A stretch of DNA of 64,000 bases from an uncultured Propionibacterium sp. (GTDB lineage Bacteria; Actinomycetota; Actinomycetes; Propionibacteriales; Propionibacteriaceae): contig CALHWB010000033.1 of NCBI GenBank assembly GCA_938036835.1, positions 5,893 through 69,892 on the forward strand, given 5' to 3'. The translations under genes were made by a program, and so were the position numbers. Positions 1-8,371 of this stretch are shown piece by piece. Every line of letters starts with the position of its first letter. Positions within the stretch are counted from its first letter, which is position 1. The notes beneath the pieces were generated by a model. That model searched no databases. It saw nothing but the letters and a program-made list of their open reading frames with translations, and was not told where the DNA came from.

Positions 1-340
1 GCTGGTGTGGGGCCGATCGGGCCGGCGGTCAGCAGTTCGGTGGGCTGCCTGGTCGCGCCCGGGGCGCAACCGGGAGAAATGGGCAAGATTCTCGGCCGGG
101 GTCGACCGGACGAAACTGGTGGGGCCGCTTTGGTGCGCCCGTACGGTTCTCGCCCCCAGCGGCCGACCTCCCGGTCCGACACGCGAGCCTGCCCCGAATA
201 GCCGTGTAGCAGGCCCGTGAGGATGTGCCGGGCGGTGGATTCACCTGCCCCGCCGGGCCCCAATACGCCGAAGGCCTCGCCCCAGACTGCCGGCGGGTGC
301 GGGCCGTCGATGGCCGCCCCGCATCCCCGGGGTAGCGGAA
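1..340 (-). pseudogene. Decayed ABC transporter ATPase N-terminus
   Basis: Read on the minus strand, this stretch encodes a recognisable but damaged start of an ABC ATPase. GEAFGVLGPGGAGEST corresponds to the usual Walker A region (GxxFGLLGPNGAGKST), but the conserved Asn and the catalytic Lys are replaced by Gly and Glu. About 60 codons later, in another frame, PAENLAHFSRLRPG matches the segment after the Q-loop (ENLxxFaRL). A frameshift therefore separates two homologous pieces. It lies downstream of the TetR gene at 358-1020 on the same strand, an arrangement typical of TetR-controlled drug exporters. It runs off the window, so the rest of the gene cannot be judged. The loss of the P-loop Lys argues that it is not functional. 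Confidence 0.42.
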
Positions 341-357
341 TCCCGGATCATCCGGTG

Positions 358-1020
358 CTATGACGGGGTTCGGCGGGGTTCCTGGACGCCCAGCGCGCCG
401 ATCAGCATCTTGACGACTTCGTCAACCACCGCCTGGACCGCCGGCTCGTCGAACCGGCCATGGCCGGTGAGCAGTTGCTCACCGGAGATGCCGAACCTGG
501 CCATCAGATACCAGCCGAGACCGATCAGGGTGTGCTCGATCAGCCAGGCGGCCGCGTCGGCGTCGAGGGTGGCCCGCAGTTCCCCGGCGGTCACGCCGGC
601 AGCGATGGCCTCGCTCACCCAGCGATGAATCTGGCCGGAGGCCGTCTGCACGGTGGCCGCCACCGCCGGGGCATCGTCGGTATAGGCTCGCGCCAGGATC
701 GACCAACCAAGCGGATCGCTGGTCTGATAGGACGCGCTGTCGGTGATCATGGCCCGCAGCAGGTCAATGAAACCCGTGCCCGCGGGGTGCTCGGCCACTC
801 GGATGAGCCGTGCCTCCAGGGCTTGGGTGACCACGAATCCGTAGGCATCCAGCTTGTCGTCGAAGTATTGGTAGAAGCTGCCCTTGGAGACCCCGGCGTC
901 CTGGGTGACGCGGTCCACCGAGGCGTCCTTGAAGGAGTGCCGGGCGAATTCGGTGCGCAGCGCATCGGCCAGCCGGGAACGCTTGGGTTCCGGCAGATTG
1001 AAGAAGGTCTTGCGGGGCAC
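358..1020 (-). CDS. TetR/AcrR-family transcriptional regulator
   Basis: This 220-residue protein has the usual TetR length. The N-terminal helix-turn-helix (about residues 15-60) contains VTQDAGVSKGSFYQYFDDK, the TetR recognition-helix pattern. The remaining 150 residues form a variable ligand-binding domain rich in Ala and Leu. The start is a GTG with AGGAGG five bases upstream. A perfect 8-bp inverted repeat sits 26 bases before the start and is the likely autoregulatory operator. The next sequence on the same strand is an ABC-ATPase relic, so the regulator probably once controlled an exporter operon. The ligand cannot be told from sequence. Confidence 0.88.
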   Translation of the reverse strand: MPRKTFFNLPEPKRSRLADALRTEFARHSFKDASVDRVTQDAGVSKGSFYQYFDDKLDAYGFVVTQALEARLIRVAEHPAGTGFIDLLRAMITDSASYQTSDPLGWSILARAYTDDAPAVAATVQTASGQIHRWVSEAIAAGVTAGELRATLDADAAAWLIEHTLIGLGWYLMARFGISGEQLLTGHGRFDEPAVQAVVDEVVKMLIGALGVQEPRRTPS

Positions 1021-1045
1021 GGCCGCCTCCTATGACTCGGCAGCC

Positions 1046-1065
1046 ATATGACTGATAAGTCATAT
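1046..1065. promoter_or_regulatory. Likely TetR operator (perfect inverted repeat)
   Basis: ATATGACT and AGTCATAT form a perfect 8-bp inverted repeat around a 4-bp GATA spacer. It lies directly upstream of the TetR start at 1020. A third TATGACT occurs at 1031-1037. Placement and symmetry fit an autoregulatory TetR site; binding is inferred. Confidence 0.6.
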
Positions 1066-1221
1066 CATAGCGGGACGACCGGTCGCTGTCCCGGGGCACC
1101 GGCACAACTCGACGGCTGCCCGGGGAAGGCGGTTGGGGCAGCCGCCAGCCGGCCAGGCGTGTCTCGTCCGCGGTCATGAAGTTGATCGAATCCGCGGGCA
1201 CGCCGGCCTCAAAAACCGGGT

Positions 1222-1860
1222 TCAGCCGTTGGCGATGGGGCCGCTCGGCTCGACGGGGCCGAGCAGGAGACGTTCGGTGTCGGCCAGCAACCCGGCAAGA
1301 TCTGCCGGGCTCGTCAGGTGCCCGGTCGGATCGCCGGGCAGCGCCACGGCCAGAACCGCGGGCAGTACCAGCATCTGGTAGACGCGGAAACGCAACTCCT
1401 CGTCGGTGTTTTGCCCCGTCAGACGACGCAGGGTGTCGTCCAGCACCAGGTCAACCAGGGTGCCGATCGCCTCGGGTAACTCGTCGCGCCGGATGGCCTC
1501 GCCGATCAGCAGTCGCAGGAAATCTCGATGGGGGACCAGAACGGTCTGGATGGCCTGCCGAATCAGTTCCGGCAGATCGGTATCCATGGGGCCCGGTATG
1601 GCATCGAGTAGTGCCGTCTTGGCGGTCAGCAGGTCGGCGGTGCGCAACTCGATGAGGGCATCAAGCAACTCGTCCTTGCTCTTGAAATGGTAGTAGAGAT
1701 GCGAGCGGGAGACTCCTGCCCGGGCGGCGATGGCATCCATGCGGGCACCCGCGAATCCCTCACTGATGAATACTGCCTCGGCAGCCAGCAAAATCCGGTG
1801 CCTACCGGGCTGACGCAACCGGGCCGAGGCATCCGGCGAGCCAATCGAAGATGACCGCAT
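1222..1860 (-). CDS. TetR-family regulator, overlapping the hydrolase gene
   Basis: The N-terminal domain carries a clear TetR helix-turn-helix: AVFISEGFAGARMDAIAARAG is split by a turn into VSRSHLYYHFKSKDEL, at about residues 25-65. The C-terminal part is a helical effector domain. The ATG at 1860 lies within the 3' end of the alpha/beta hydrolase gene (about 58 bases of overlap), so the two are probably co-transcribed and translationally coupled. An upstream ATG at 1896 would add 12 unusual residues and is less likely. The regulator probably controls the hydrolase operon through the repeat at 3046-3077. Confidence 0.85.
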   Translation of the reverse strand: MRSSSIGSPDASARLRQPGRHRILLAAEAVFISEGFAGARMDAIAARAGVSRSHLYYHFKSKDELLDALIELRTADLLTAKTALLDAIPGPMDTDLPELIRQAIQTVLVPHRDFLRLLIGEAIRRDELPEAIGTLVDLVLDDTLRRLTGQNTDEELRFRVYQMLVLPAVLAVALPGDPTGHLTSPADLAGLLADTERLLLGPVEPSGPIANG

Positions 1861-3025
1861 GGGCCAAGCGTAGGTTGTTGATCTGGCAGTGCGCATCGGC
1901 TCCCTCGATCGCGGTGCAGCGCCTTAGCGTCACCGGGACGCCACGGCTGCGCAATGCCCGGGCCAGCACCCCGGTCTGCCGGCGAAGTTCCGGCCCTTCC
2001 GCGGTGCTGTAGCAGAACAGCGCGGGGCAGTTGATGGCCGTGTGGTCGACGCTGCGGGCCTGCTGGTAAACCTGCTCGACAGCTTGGACGAAATCTGAAG
2101 TGCCGAACTGCCAAGCGTAGCGCTTCAGGCTGAGTTCGGTGGCCTCGTTGAATCCGCCGGTGCCCTTCAGCAGCAGGCGCGGCAGCCATCCGGGGACGCC
2201 CAGTGCCGCACCGAACTCCTGGCGAAAGACCTCGGCAATGTCGTGGATCGGGGTGGCCGCAATCCAGGCGGCAATCCTGGAGTCTTCGGCCACCGCCTGA
2301 CAGGAGAAGTAGCCGCCCCCACTGACACCGTAGATCGCCACCCGGGTGGTGTACGGGAGCAACCTGTACAGGTGATCAATCACGGCGCGGATTGGTCGGG
2401 CCATGTCGACGGTGAAGTACATGCCCCTGGCTGGTGTGCTGCCCTGGCCGGGTAGATCCACCAGGATCGCGTTGTAGCCCTGCTGCCAGGCGGGCAGGCC
2501 GGCAAAACAGAACAGATCCTCCCGGCTGGTGTCGCCGCCGCCCACCATGACGATCGCGGGGCGGGGCTGGTCGTCCAGCTTGACCAGATAGCCTGGCAGG
2601 CTGGCCGGCTGCCAGGGGACCTCGATGGCCGATACCGGCGCCGACCAGTACGCCATGGCGGTGCTGAAGGCCTCCTCCATGCGTTGCCATCGATCGGTGA
2701 AGGATGCGGATTCGGGATCGGTGTATTGCAGCGCGGCCCGGTTCGCATAGCAGTCGGTCAACGCCCAGAGCCTGGCCTGCGCCGTGCCGCCCGCGGCATG
2801 CGCTGCCGTGGTCTGCCGGTGGGCGTGGTCGGCCAGTCGGCCGAATTCCCGACGCCAGGCGCTCGGGCTGGCCCCGCGAATGCGCTGGGCGGTGGCGAAC
2901 AGCGGGCCGTGGCCGGTCAGCAGATCGGCCTGCCCCAGCAGATAGTTGAAGGTGAAGTCCATATCCCGGTTCGAGAACTGGATGCTGCCCCGGTGGCGCG
3001 CCATGATCCGATCGGATGATCGCAC
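1802..3025 (-). CDS. Alpha/beta-hydrolase family protein
   Basis: This protein of about 407 residues has a helical N-terminal half (residues 1-150) and an alpha/beta-hydrolase core. In the core, YGVSGGG is the nucleophile elbow (Ser), DLPGQGS follows an earlier strand, and GADAHCQ near the C-terminus supplies the probable catalytic His. The long N-terminal helical region before the core resembles the FrsA/2,6-dihydroxypseudooxynicotine-hydrolase group, which act on C-C or ester bonds; the true substrate is unknown. A GTG at 3025 has GGAGGG eight bases upstream; an ATG at 3040 in the same frame lacks a ribosome site. There is no signal peptide, so it is cytoplasmic. A TetR gene overlaps its 3' end. 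Confidence 0.75.
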   Translation of the reverse strand: MRSSDRIMARHRGSIQFSNRDMDFTFNYLLGQADLLTGHGPLFATAQRIRGASPSAWRREFGRLADHAHRQTTAAHAAGGTAQARLWALTDCYANRAALQYTDPESASFTDRWQRMEEAFSTAMAYWSAPVSAIEVPWQPASLPGYLVKLDDQPRPAIVMVGGGDTSREDLFCFAGLPAWQQGYNAILVDLPGQGSTPARGMYFTVDMARPIRAVIDHLYRLLPYTTRVAIYGVSGGGYFSCQAVAEDSRIAAWIAATPIHDIAEVFRQEFGAALGVPGWLPRLLLKGTGGFNEATELSLKRYAWQFGTSDFVQAVEQVYQQARSVDHTAINCPALFCYSTAEGPELRRQTGVLARALRSRGVPVTLRRCTAIEGADAHCQINNLRLAHAVIFDWLAGCLGPVASAR

Positions 3026-3045
3026 TGCTGGACCCTCCATTCGTC

Positions 3046-3077
3046 TAGTGCAGAGATGTCCTAACTAGTTTGCACTA
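3046..3077. promoter_or_regulatory. Inverted repeat upstream of hydrolase operon
   Basis: TAGTGCA (3046-3052) and TGCACTA (3071-3077) form an inverted repeat with an 18-bp gap. Inside the gap is a second palindrome, AACTAGTT (3063-3070). The position just upstream of the hydrolase start suits an operator for the TetR protein encoded in the same operon. Confidence 0.45.
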
Positions 3078-3226
3078 AGTGTGTGGTTGTTGGTAGGGCA
3101 CCCCGGCATGTGGTGGCGCATTGCGTGATGTGAGCGCGAACGAAACCGAGCGCTTCGGATGCGCGCAGGAAGTGGGTGTTCTTGTCGCCGACGATATCCT
3201 CGGTGAACCGGTCAGACCGGATGTGT

Positions 3227-3335
3227 GCCGGGAAGGTGGCTGCGGTGGCGATCGGTCGCCGTATGGGGGTGGATGCAAGACGGTGCGGGCAGCGTTAGTC
3301 GAGGCGGGGCTCATCGTGGGTCACGCGATGGCCCT
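3227..3335 (+). pseudogene. Helix-turn-helix recombinase-accessory relic, copy A
   Basis: Joining two frames gives AIGRRMGVD followed by RAALVEAGLIVG. The same segment occurs in better form at 26,930-27,010 (MRAIARRMGVDRKAV, then ALVEAGLIV) and again at 31,165-31,215. It is the second helix-turn-helix of a small actinobacterial protein often found beside serine recombinases. Here it is frameshifted, and directly downstream it runs into an unrelated TetR fragment. This marks the left border of the accessory region. Confidence 0.5.
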
Positions 3336-3344
3336 GCTGCGGCA

Positions 3345-3843
3345 TGGCTGGGGGAGTGCGATGGGGAATGCTTCGACACTACTTCCCGAACCAGAAGTCA
3401 TCGCATCAGGCGTTGATCGTCAAGTTTGTTGGTGACGAGACCGAGGACTTCGAGGTTCGTGACCCTCGGCTCTCTGTGGCGGATCGGCTAGAGCGTTGCG
3501 TGTTGCAGTTTGTGCCGACCTCAGAGGGATCAGCGCATCTGCTCGACGTGTGATTCGGCATGTACTGGGTGGGCCTTGACTCTACTGGTTCGCTGTTTGT
3601 GTGCGAGTTCTTGGAGGCCTCGACCGGCTGATCACGGGAACGCATTCGCGCGTGGCTGGAAGTCCTCGCGGCCGAAGGGTGCCTCGACCCGGCAGAGATT
3701 CGCACACTAGCGTTGGAACTGAGCGCTCTCATCGCCGGAGTTTGTTTGGAGATGGTCACCCCTGGTTCAGAGATGACATTGGACGACGCGACCGGCATTA
3801 TGCGGCGAGCCGCACGCGCGATACCGAAAGAAAGTCACGCATG
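3345..3843 (+). pseudogene. TetR/BetI-type regulator, truncated and frameshifted
   Basis: The sequence starts inside a TetR helix-turn-helix: GMLRHYFPNQKSSHQALI matches the recognition-helix region. It continues through RLSVADRLERCVLQ, hits a TGA at about 3551, and after a shift resumes at 3631 as RERIRAWLEVLAAEGCLD. It then ends with LALELSALIAGVCLEMVTP and a stop overlapping the next ATG. This is the C-terminal two thirds of a BetI-like regulator. The N-terminus is missing and is replaced by the helix-turn-helix relic upstream, showing a recombination joint at about 3340. Confidence 0.55.
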
Positions 3844-3865
3844 ACGAACGCACGGAACACCGAGA

Positions 3866-4545
3866 CGACGAATAGCAGCCATCTACGTGCTTCAGCCCAA
3901 ATGGATCGTCATCAAGAACGGCCGCGGGCTGCTGTCCTTACCCGCGACGCGGCCAGTCACAGAGGCAGATTACCATGAATGATGCAATCCCCGACCGCGC
4001 AACCCTGCGCAGCGTGGAGCCCGACCCGTGGCATCTGGGAGACGACGCAGTTCGACCTCTACGGGCTCTCGGCGCCGTTCTCGGCGATCTGGCCGGTCTG
4101 CGGCTGGCGACGGACTCATCGCGTGGCGGGGAAACCCTCGACCAGGTGCGAGCACGACGAGGGACGATCGCACTGTAGCACCAGATCATCGACTTCACGC
4201 TCCACGGATCGGATGCCTCGCCGAACAGGAGAGCCGAGTCGGAGACGCTGTGGTCCTTGATCGATGGACTGTTCAGCGCTGGGGACGCTACGCCGACGCC
4301 ATTGCCCGATGGGAACACATCACCGGACGGTCAGCACCCGCGCCAGCACTCCTGAACGACGCCGACGGCCCCCGCCCAGCACCAGCATTCGTCGAGTGGC
4401 TCATGGGCCGGCCGGCTGGGTCACCGATGCCAGTGACCTGACGCAGAACCAGCAGATCACCGCTCTTGGCAACGAGGTACTTGCCCTTCAGGCCAGTTGC
4501 GCGATGGACAGGATGCTCGCGACTACTCCTTGGATACGAGACGTG
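3866..4545 (+). pseudogene. Phage-type DNA cytosine-5 methyltransferase relic
   Basis: Several frames together give a decayed C-terminus of an actinophage-like C5 cytosine methylase. WETTQFDLYGLSAPFSAIWP (about 4040-4100) resembles the pre-target-recognition segment. RWGRYADAIARWEHITGR, AFVEWLMGRPAGWVTD and ITALGNEVLALQA (4270-4510) match the closing motifs; IX-X-like 'FVEWMMGLPAGWVTD' and 'ALGNGVVPxQA' are typical. At least three frameshifts separate the pieces and the catalytic N-terminal half is absent. The first 100 bases (3866-3978) encode an unrecognised piece (QPKWIVIKNGRGLLSLP) ending at a TGA. It converges with the end of the Mrr-like gene. Confidence 0.5.
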
Positions 4546-6202
4546 CCGTAACCGTCGCGTTGTCGGCTGGGCGGAACGAACAGTCGATGTGATCGTTATG
4601 CTGTTCCACTGACTCGGGATCAACCTCGGCGATTGGGCAGTAAGCCAGGATCGTTCCGATCGGCACTTCTGTCCCGCCGACGGTCACCGCAAACTCGGAG
4701 TAGAAGGCGATGGCAAACTTGTCTTCTGGGGCCGACACGCCCGCGTGCAGGCAGGTGCGAATCCCGGTGGTGTTCAGGCCTACCTCCTGACCGAGCAACA
4801 GTCGCTCGGCGGCCCTCCAGTTTGCGGCGTCTGCTGCCGAGATGCTGCCGGGCATCGCGAGTTGAGCCGTCGTGTGCTCTTGGATGGTCGCAAGGGATGC
4901 TGCGGTCTTGGCAAGCATCTGTAGGAGGTCACCATCGGGCAGACCGAAGTCGCCAGGAAGGCTCCTCTCAATGATGATCGTGCCACACTGATCCTTGATG
5001 ACAAGGCGGTTCGGTGGATGTAGTGCATTGAGGAAGCTCAGCGCCGCAACAACATCGTGCGGGGCATGGCCCTCGAAACTGATGCCCGAGATGGTCAAGT
5101 TCATCGTCTGCGCGGATAGGTCTATCAGCATCTGGATTCGGAAGTTGTCCCCGAGTTCCGTGCCCGTTATTCCAGCGCCAGTGCCGTCGATCCCGAACGT
5201 GGCTGGCTGCATATCAATGAGGACGGACCCGACGACATCGGCATTGGGGTCAACAGCGGCCATCTGCAGGACACGACTCCGTACCGATGACTGGGCAGCC
5301 ATGATGTGAAGCTTCGCATTTGAGGTGTCACCTCCGAGACCGCCGGGCATGTCCATCTTGATGTCCACCGTTCCGACGGGCGCAGATACCGACGTCCCAT
5401 ACTTCATGAAGGAGGCAAGCTCGCGCTTAAGCTCGGAGTCTGGTTCGGCTCGGATCACAACCTCGATGGGGATCGGGCGGAAGTCCAGAGCAGCAGCAAA
5501 CCGCGGGAACACGCGGACAGTCACCGCGTTGTCGTTGCCGACGCTGTGGATCGCGGCGAGGATCAGGTCGGGCTCAGGCATGACGTAGGACTTCATCGGG
5601 CCGAGGCTTACTTCGTACCTGAAGTGGGGGTCCGTGTCCAGAACGGGAGCTATAGACTGCAAGTAGTCGCTGAGTTGCGATGGTGACACGAGTCCATCCC
5701 CGTCGTTGGGCTTCATGCCCATTGCGGAGGTGAGCTGACCAACAACGGTTTCGAGTCGCTGCCTGCCGTTGCCAACGTAGTAGTCAACAACTTCGGGGAA
5801 CTCTGCCGCGAGTCCATCTATGAAGCTGAGACCTCGCCAGTCACACGGGTAGGGCAAATCGCTGGTGATTTCGGCGAGCCACTGGAGGTTCTCGTTCGTG
5901 GGATCGAGAGGGAGTGTCAGATGCCAGGCGGTGACCGTGTTGCTGTGGTTAATGCGGTGCTGCTCAAGCCGCTGCAGTGACTCTTTAATCTGGGACTTCT
6001 GCGAAGTCGTCAGGTTGGAGGCGAACTTCTTGACCTGGTAGACCTCTGCACTGCTGTCGGGTCCCGGAACAAGTAAGTCGATGCCACCATCCCCGGCTGA
6101 AGGTCGAACGCGCACGGCTGCGGGGTGCTTTCGGCATAGCAGGATCGCGACCAGTTCCTCCACCTGGTCGCCGCTGAGCCGAGTCCACTCGACTATCGCC
6201 AT
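4523..6202 (-). CDS. Mrr-like restriction endonuclease (PD-(D/E)xK), BREX-associated
   Basis: The 559-residue protein begins with a compact Mrr-type nuclease domain. SGDQVEELVAILL is the first helix, AGDGGIDLLVPGPDSSAEVY carries the metal-binding Asp, and QVKKF supplies the catalytic Gln-x-Lys, all within residues 9-62. This is the fold of type IV enzymes that cut modified DNA. The remaining 450 residues have no family I recognise; they are mostly beta-rich and may recognise the target or sense invasion. The gene is last in the BREX operon, 36 bases after brxL and on the same strand. A BREX methylase marks host DNA with adenine methylation, so a nuclease for foreign modification would complement it. 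That pairing is inferred. Confidence 0.72.
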   Translation of the reverse strand: MAIVEWTRLSGDQVEELVAILLCRKHPAAVRVRPSAGDGGIDLLVPGPDSSAEVYQVKKFASNLTTSQKSQIKESLQRLEQHRINHSNTVTAWHLTLPLDPTNENLQWLAEITSDLPYPCDWRGLSFIDGLAAEFPEVVDYYVGNGRQRLETVVGQLTSAMGMKPNDGDGLVSPSQLSDYLQSIAPVLDTDPHFRYEVSLGPMKSYVMPEPDLILAAIHSVGNDNAVTVRVFPRFAAALDFRPIPIEVVIRAEPDSELKRELASFMKYGTSVSAPVGTVDIKMDMPGGLGGDTSNAKLHIMAAQSSVRSRVLQMAAVDPNADVVGSVLIDMQPATFGIDGTGAGITGTELGDNFRIQMLIDLSAQTMNLTISGISFEGHAPHDVVAALSFLNALHPPNRLVIKDQCGTIIIERSLPGDFGLPDGDLLQMLAKTAASLATIQEHTTAQLAMPGSISAADAANWRAAERLLLGQEVGLNTTGIRTCLHAGVSAPEDKFAIAFYSEFAVTVGGTEVPIGTILAYCPIAEVDPESVEQHNDHIDCSFRPADNATVTARLVSKE

Positions 6203-6238
6203 CGCCTCCCACCTATCTCTCGGAACTCGGGAGCGCGA

Positions 6239-8356
6239 TCACAGTTCACCCTCGCGGATGTAGGTGATGCCGAAGGCGAAGACCTGGCGGAACTCTTGGC
6301 GGCGGGAGCCGAGGTCGTATTGGTTGCCTGAGCCCTTCTGGAAGATGTCCAGGCCTCGTCCGAGGAGGAGTCTCCAGCCGTGGTCGGTGCGGATCGATCT
6401 GTCGTGGATGGTCTCGTCCCAGGTGACAGTGAACTGGATGCCGGCGGTGGCGGCGCTGTCCTGGATGTCTTTGAGCATGAGGAGGTGCTGCTGGGCGAAC
6501 TCGCCGCTTTCGGGCCTGGTGACCAGCGTCACCGCCATTTCGTCGGCGGGGTCCTTGGCGGCCGCGAGTAGCGCGAGCAGGTCGACGAGGTTGCGCCCTT
6601 GGTGCGGTAGGCGGATGTAGGGGTCGACGATGGTGATGTTGGTTGCGCCGTGCAGGTAGGGCATGAGAAGTGTTTCGTAGGAGACACCGCGCTGGTTTTC
6701 TTGGAACTCGCGATGGCCCTCGGACAAGGGGGGCGTTGTCTGGGCCGGGGTCGGGGCCATCGCGTTTACCCTGTCTGCGGGGTCAGGTGCGTCGGGTGAA
6801 TCGGTACCGTCTACAGTGTTGGGGGGTTGAGTCCAGTAGTAGTCGGGGTATTCGTCTTCTTCGAGCGTGGTGACATCGTGCCAGGTGCCTGTGCTGTTGG
6901 TGTAGCCGAAGTTGACTGCGGCCATCGTGGGGTCGATGCGGAGGATTTGGTCTTTGACGCGCTTGCGCCCTTCGATGGCGAAGCGCAGCAGTTCCTCGAT
7001 CTCCTGTTGTGTGGCTTCGCCGCCTGGGTAGATGAGCTTCATCAGGCCGGAGAAGGTCTTGTGGATGCCATCGCGGTCTCGTGTGGAGATGTCTGAGCCG
7101 AGCGTGAAGTGCTGCTGGTAGCGATCGGAGTAGTCGGTGTTGCGCATGGACCGCAACACCTCGGCGATGTAGTCGACGACGAAGCCGTAGCCGGAGGAGA
7201 ACATCTCGCTGCGGATGGTGTCTACCTCCCAGCCGGGGATGTAGAAGTGGAGCCGGTCGAGGTAGGCGGAGTCGTGGTATGCCTCGGGCAGCTCATCGAA
7301 CAGGTCGGAGTGCTTGAGCATGTAGGGCACGTTGTGGGAGGTGTTGCCTACGAAAACCATCGACGCTTCAGCTTCGAGGGTCTCGACGCCACGGGAGAAC
7401 GACTTGTTCGCCATGTAGTTCTTCATGATGTCGACGAGCGCCTTGTCGGTGCGTTTCTTCTTGCCGGCGAACTCATCGAAGGCGACGACGTCCCAGTAGC
7501 CGACCAGGCCGATGCGGCCGTTGGCGTTGTTCACGAAGAGCTTCGGGACGGTGACCTCTCCACCGGAGATCAGCATGCCGTGCGGCGAGAACTCGGAGTA
7601 GATGTGCGACTTACCGGTGCCCTTGGGACCCAGCTCAACCAAGTTGTAGTTACGCTCAACGAACGGGATGAGACGCACGAGTTGTAGGAGTTCGGCCCGT
7701 CGTCCGAACATCTCGGGGTTGAACCCGATGGACTGGATCAGCAGGTCGATCCACTCCTCGGTGGTGAAGCCTCGCCGCGATGTGAGGTAGCTCTCGTAGT
7801 CGAAGCTCGACATCTGGATGGGTTTCAGGCTCCCCAGAATCCAGGGCACGATGCGGGCATCGTCGCTGTGGAAGTACTCGATGTCGCAAATACACCACAC
7901 GCCGCCGACCAGAAGCTTCGGGTTGGCCTTCACCGTTGCTGGTTCGACGATCACTTCATGTAGACCGAGGTTGGCGAACGAGGCTTCGTACACGTCCTGC
8001 TTATCATTCAGGGTGACGGTGACCTTGTCGATGATCCGGTGGCGGCCTTTCTCACGAATGGTGGACTTCACCAATTCCGACTCGTTGCGATGCACGTAGT
8101 GGTCGGCCAGAATCTTGCGGACCGCTTCGATACCGGCCTGGATCGTCGCCTCGTTGTCGGATGCGGCGTATTGACCGAGCAGGTACTCCAGCACATAGGA
8201 GGGAACGATCGCGTTTCCCTTGACGGCCTTGACGAGGTCTTTGCGGACGACAGAACCCCCGAAGAGCAGGTTGATCTTGTAGTCGAGATCGCTTTGCTGC
8301 GATGCGTTCTTCTCAGCGTCACGTTTCTCATCGGGATTGTCATCGGTGTGCGTCAT
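6239..8356 (-). CDS. brxL: BREX system AAA+ Lon-like protein BrxL
   Basis: The 705-residue protein has the length and AAA+ core of BrxL. ELGPKGTGKSHIY (about residue 240) is the Walker A, VVAFDEFAGKKK (about 285) the Walker B, and VFVGNTSHNVPYML the sensor region. In type 1 BREX this protein forms DNA-binding oligomeric rings and is needed for phage exclusion. After a Pro-rich linker (about residues 510-560), the C-terminus reads ITIVDPYIRLPHQGRN and later HDRSIRTDHGW and LGRGLDIFQK. This resembles the phospholipase-D-like MIT C-terminal domain rather than the Ser-Lys Lon protease domain of classical BrxL. The gene lies 15 bases after pglZ. Confidence 0.9.
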   Translation of the reverse strand: MTHTDDNPDEKRDAEKNASQQSDLDYKINLLFGGSVVRKDLVKAVKGNAIVPSYVLEYLLGQYAASDNEATIQAGIEAVRKILADHYVHRNESELVKSTIREKGRHRIIDKVTVTLNDKQDVYEASFANLGLHEVIVEPATVKANPKLLVGGVWCICDIEYFHSDDARIVPWILGSLKPIQMSSFDYESYLTSRRGFTTEEWIDLLIQSIGFNPEMFGRRAELLQLVRLIPFVERNYNLVELGPKGTGKSHIYSEFSPHGMLISGGEVTVPKLFVNNANGRIGLVGYWDVVAFDEFAGKKKRTDKALVDIMKNYMANKSFSRGVETLEAEASMVFVGNTSHNVPYMLKHSDLFDELPEAYHDSAYLDRLHFYIPGWEVDTIRSEMFSSGYGFVVDYIAEVLRSMRNTDYSDRYQQHFTLGSDISTRDRDGIHKTFSGLMKLIYPGGEATQQEIEELLRFAIEGRKRVKDQILRIDPTMAAVNFGYTNSTGTWHDVTTLEEDEYPDYYWTQPPNTVDGTDSPDAPDPADRVNAMAPTPAQTTPPLSEGHREFQENQRGVSYETLLMPYLHGATNITIVDPYIRLPHQGRNLVDLLALLAAAKDPADEMAVTLVTRPESGEFAQQHLLMLKDIQDSAATAGIQFTVTWDETIHDRSIRTDHGWRLLLGRGLDIFQKGSGNQYDLGSRRQEFRQVFAFGITYIREGEL

Positions 8357-8371
8357 TGCTGCTGTTTCCCC

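Noticed and set aside
29..244. Small minus-strand ORF at the window start
   Set aside because: It is an out-of-frame reading of the decayed ABC ATPase and has no ribosome site.
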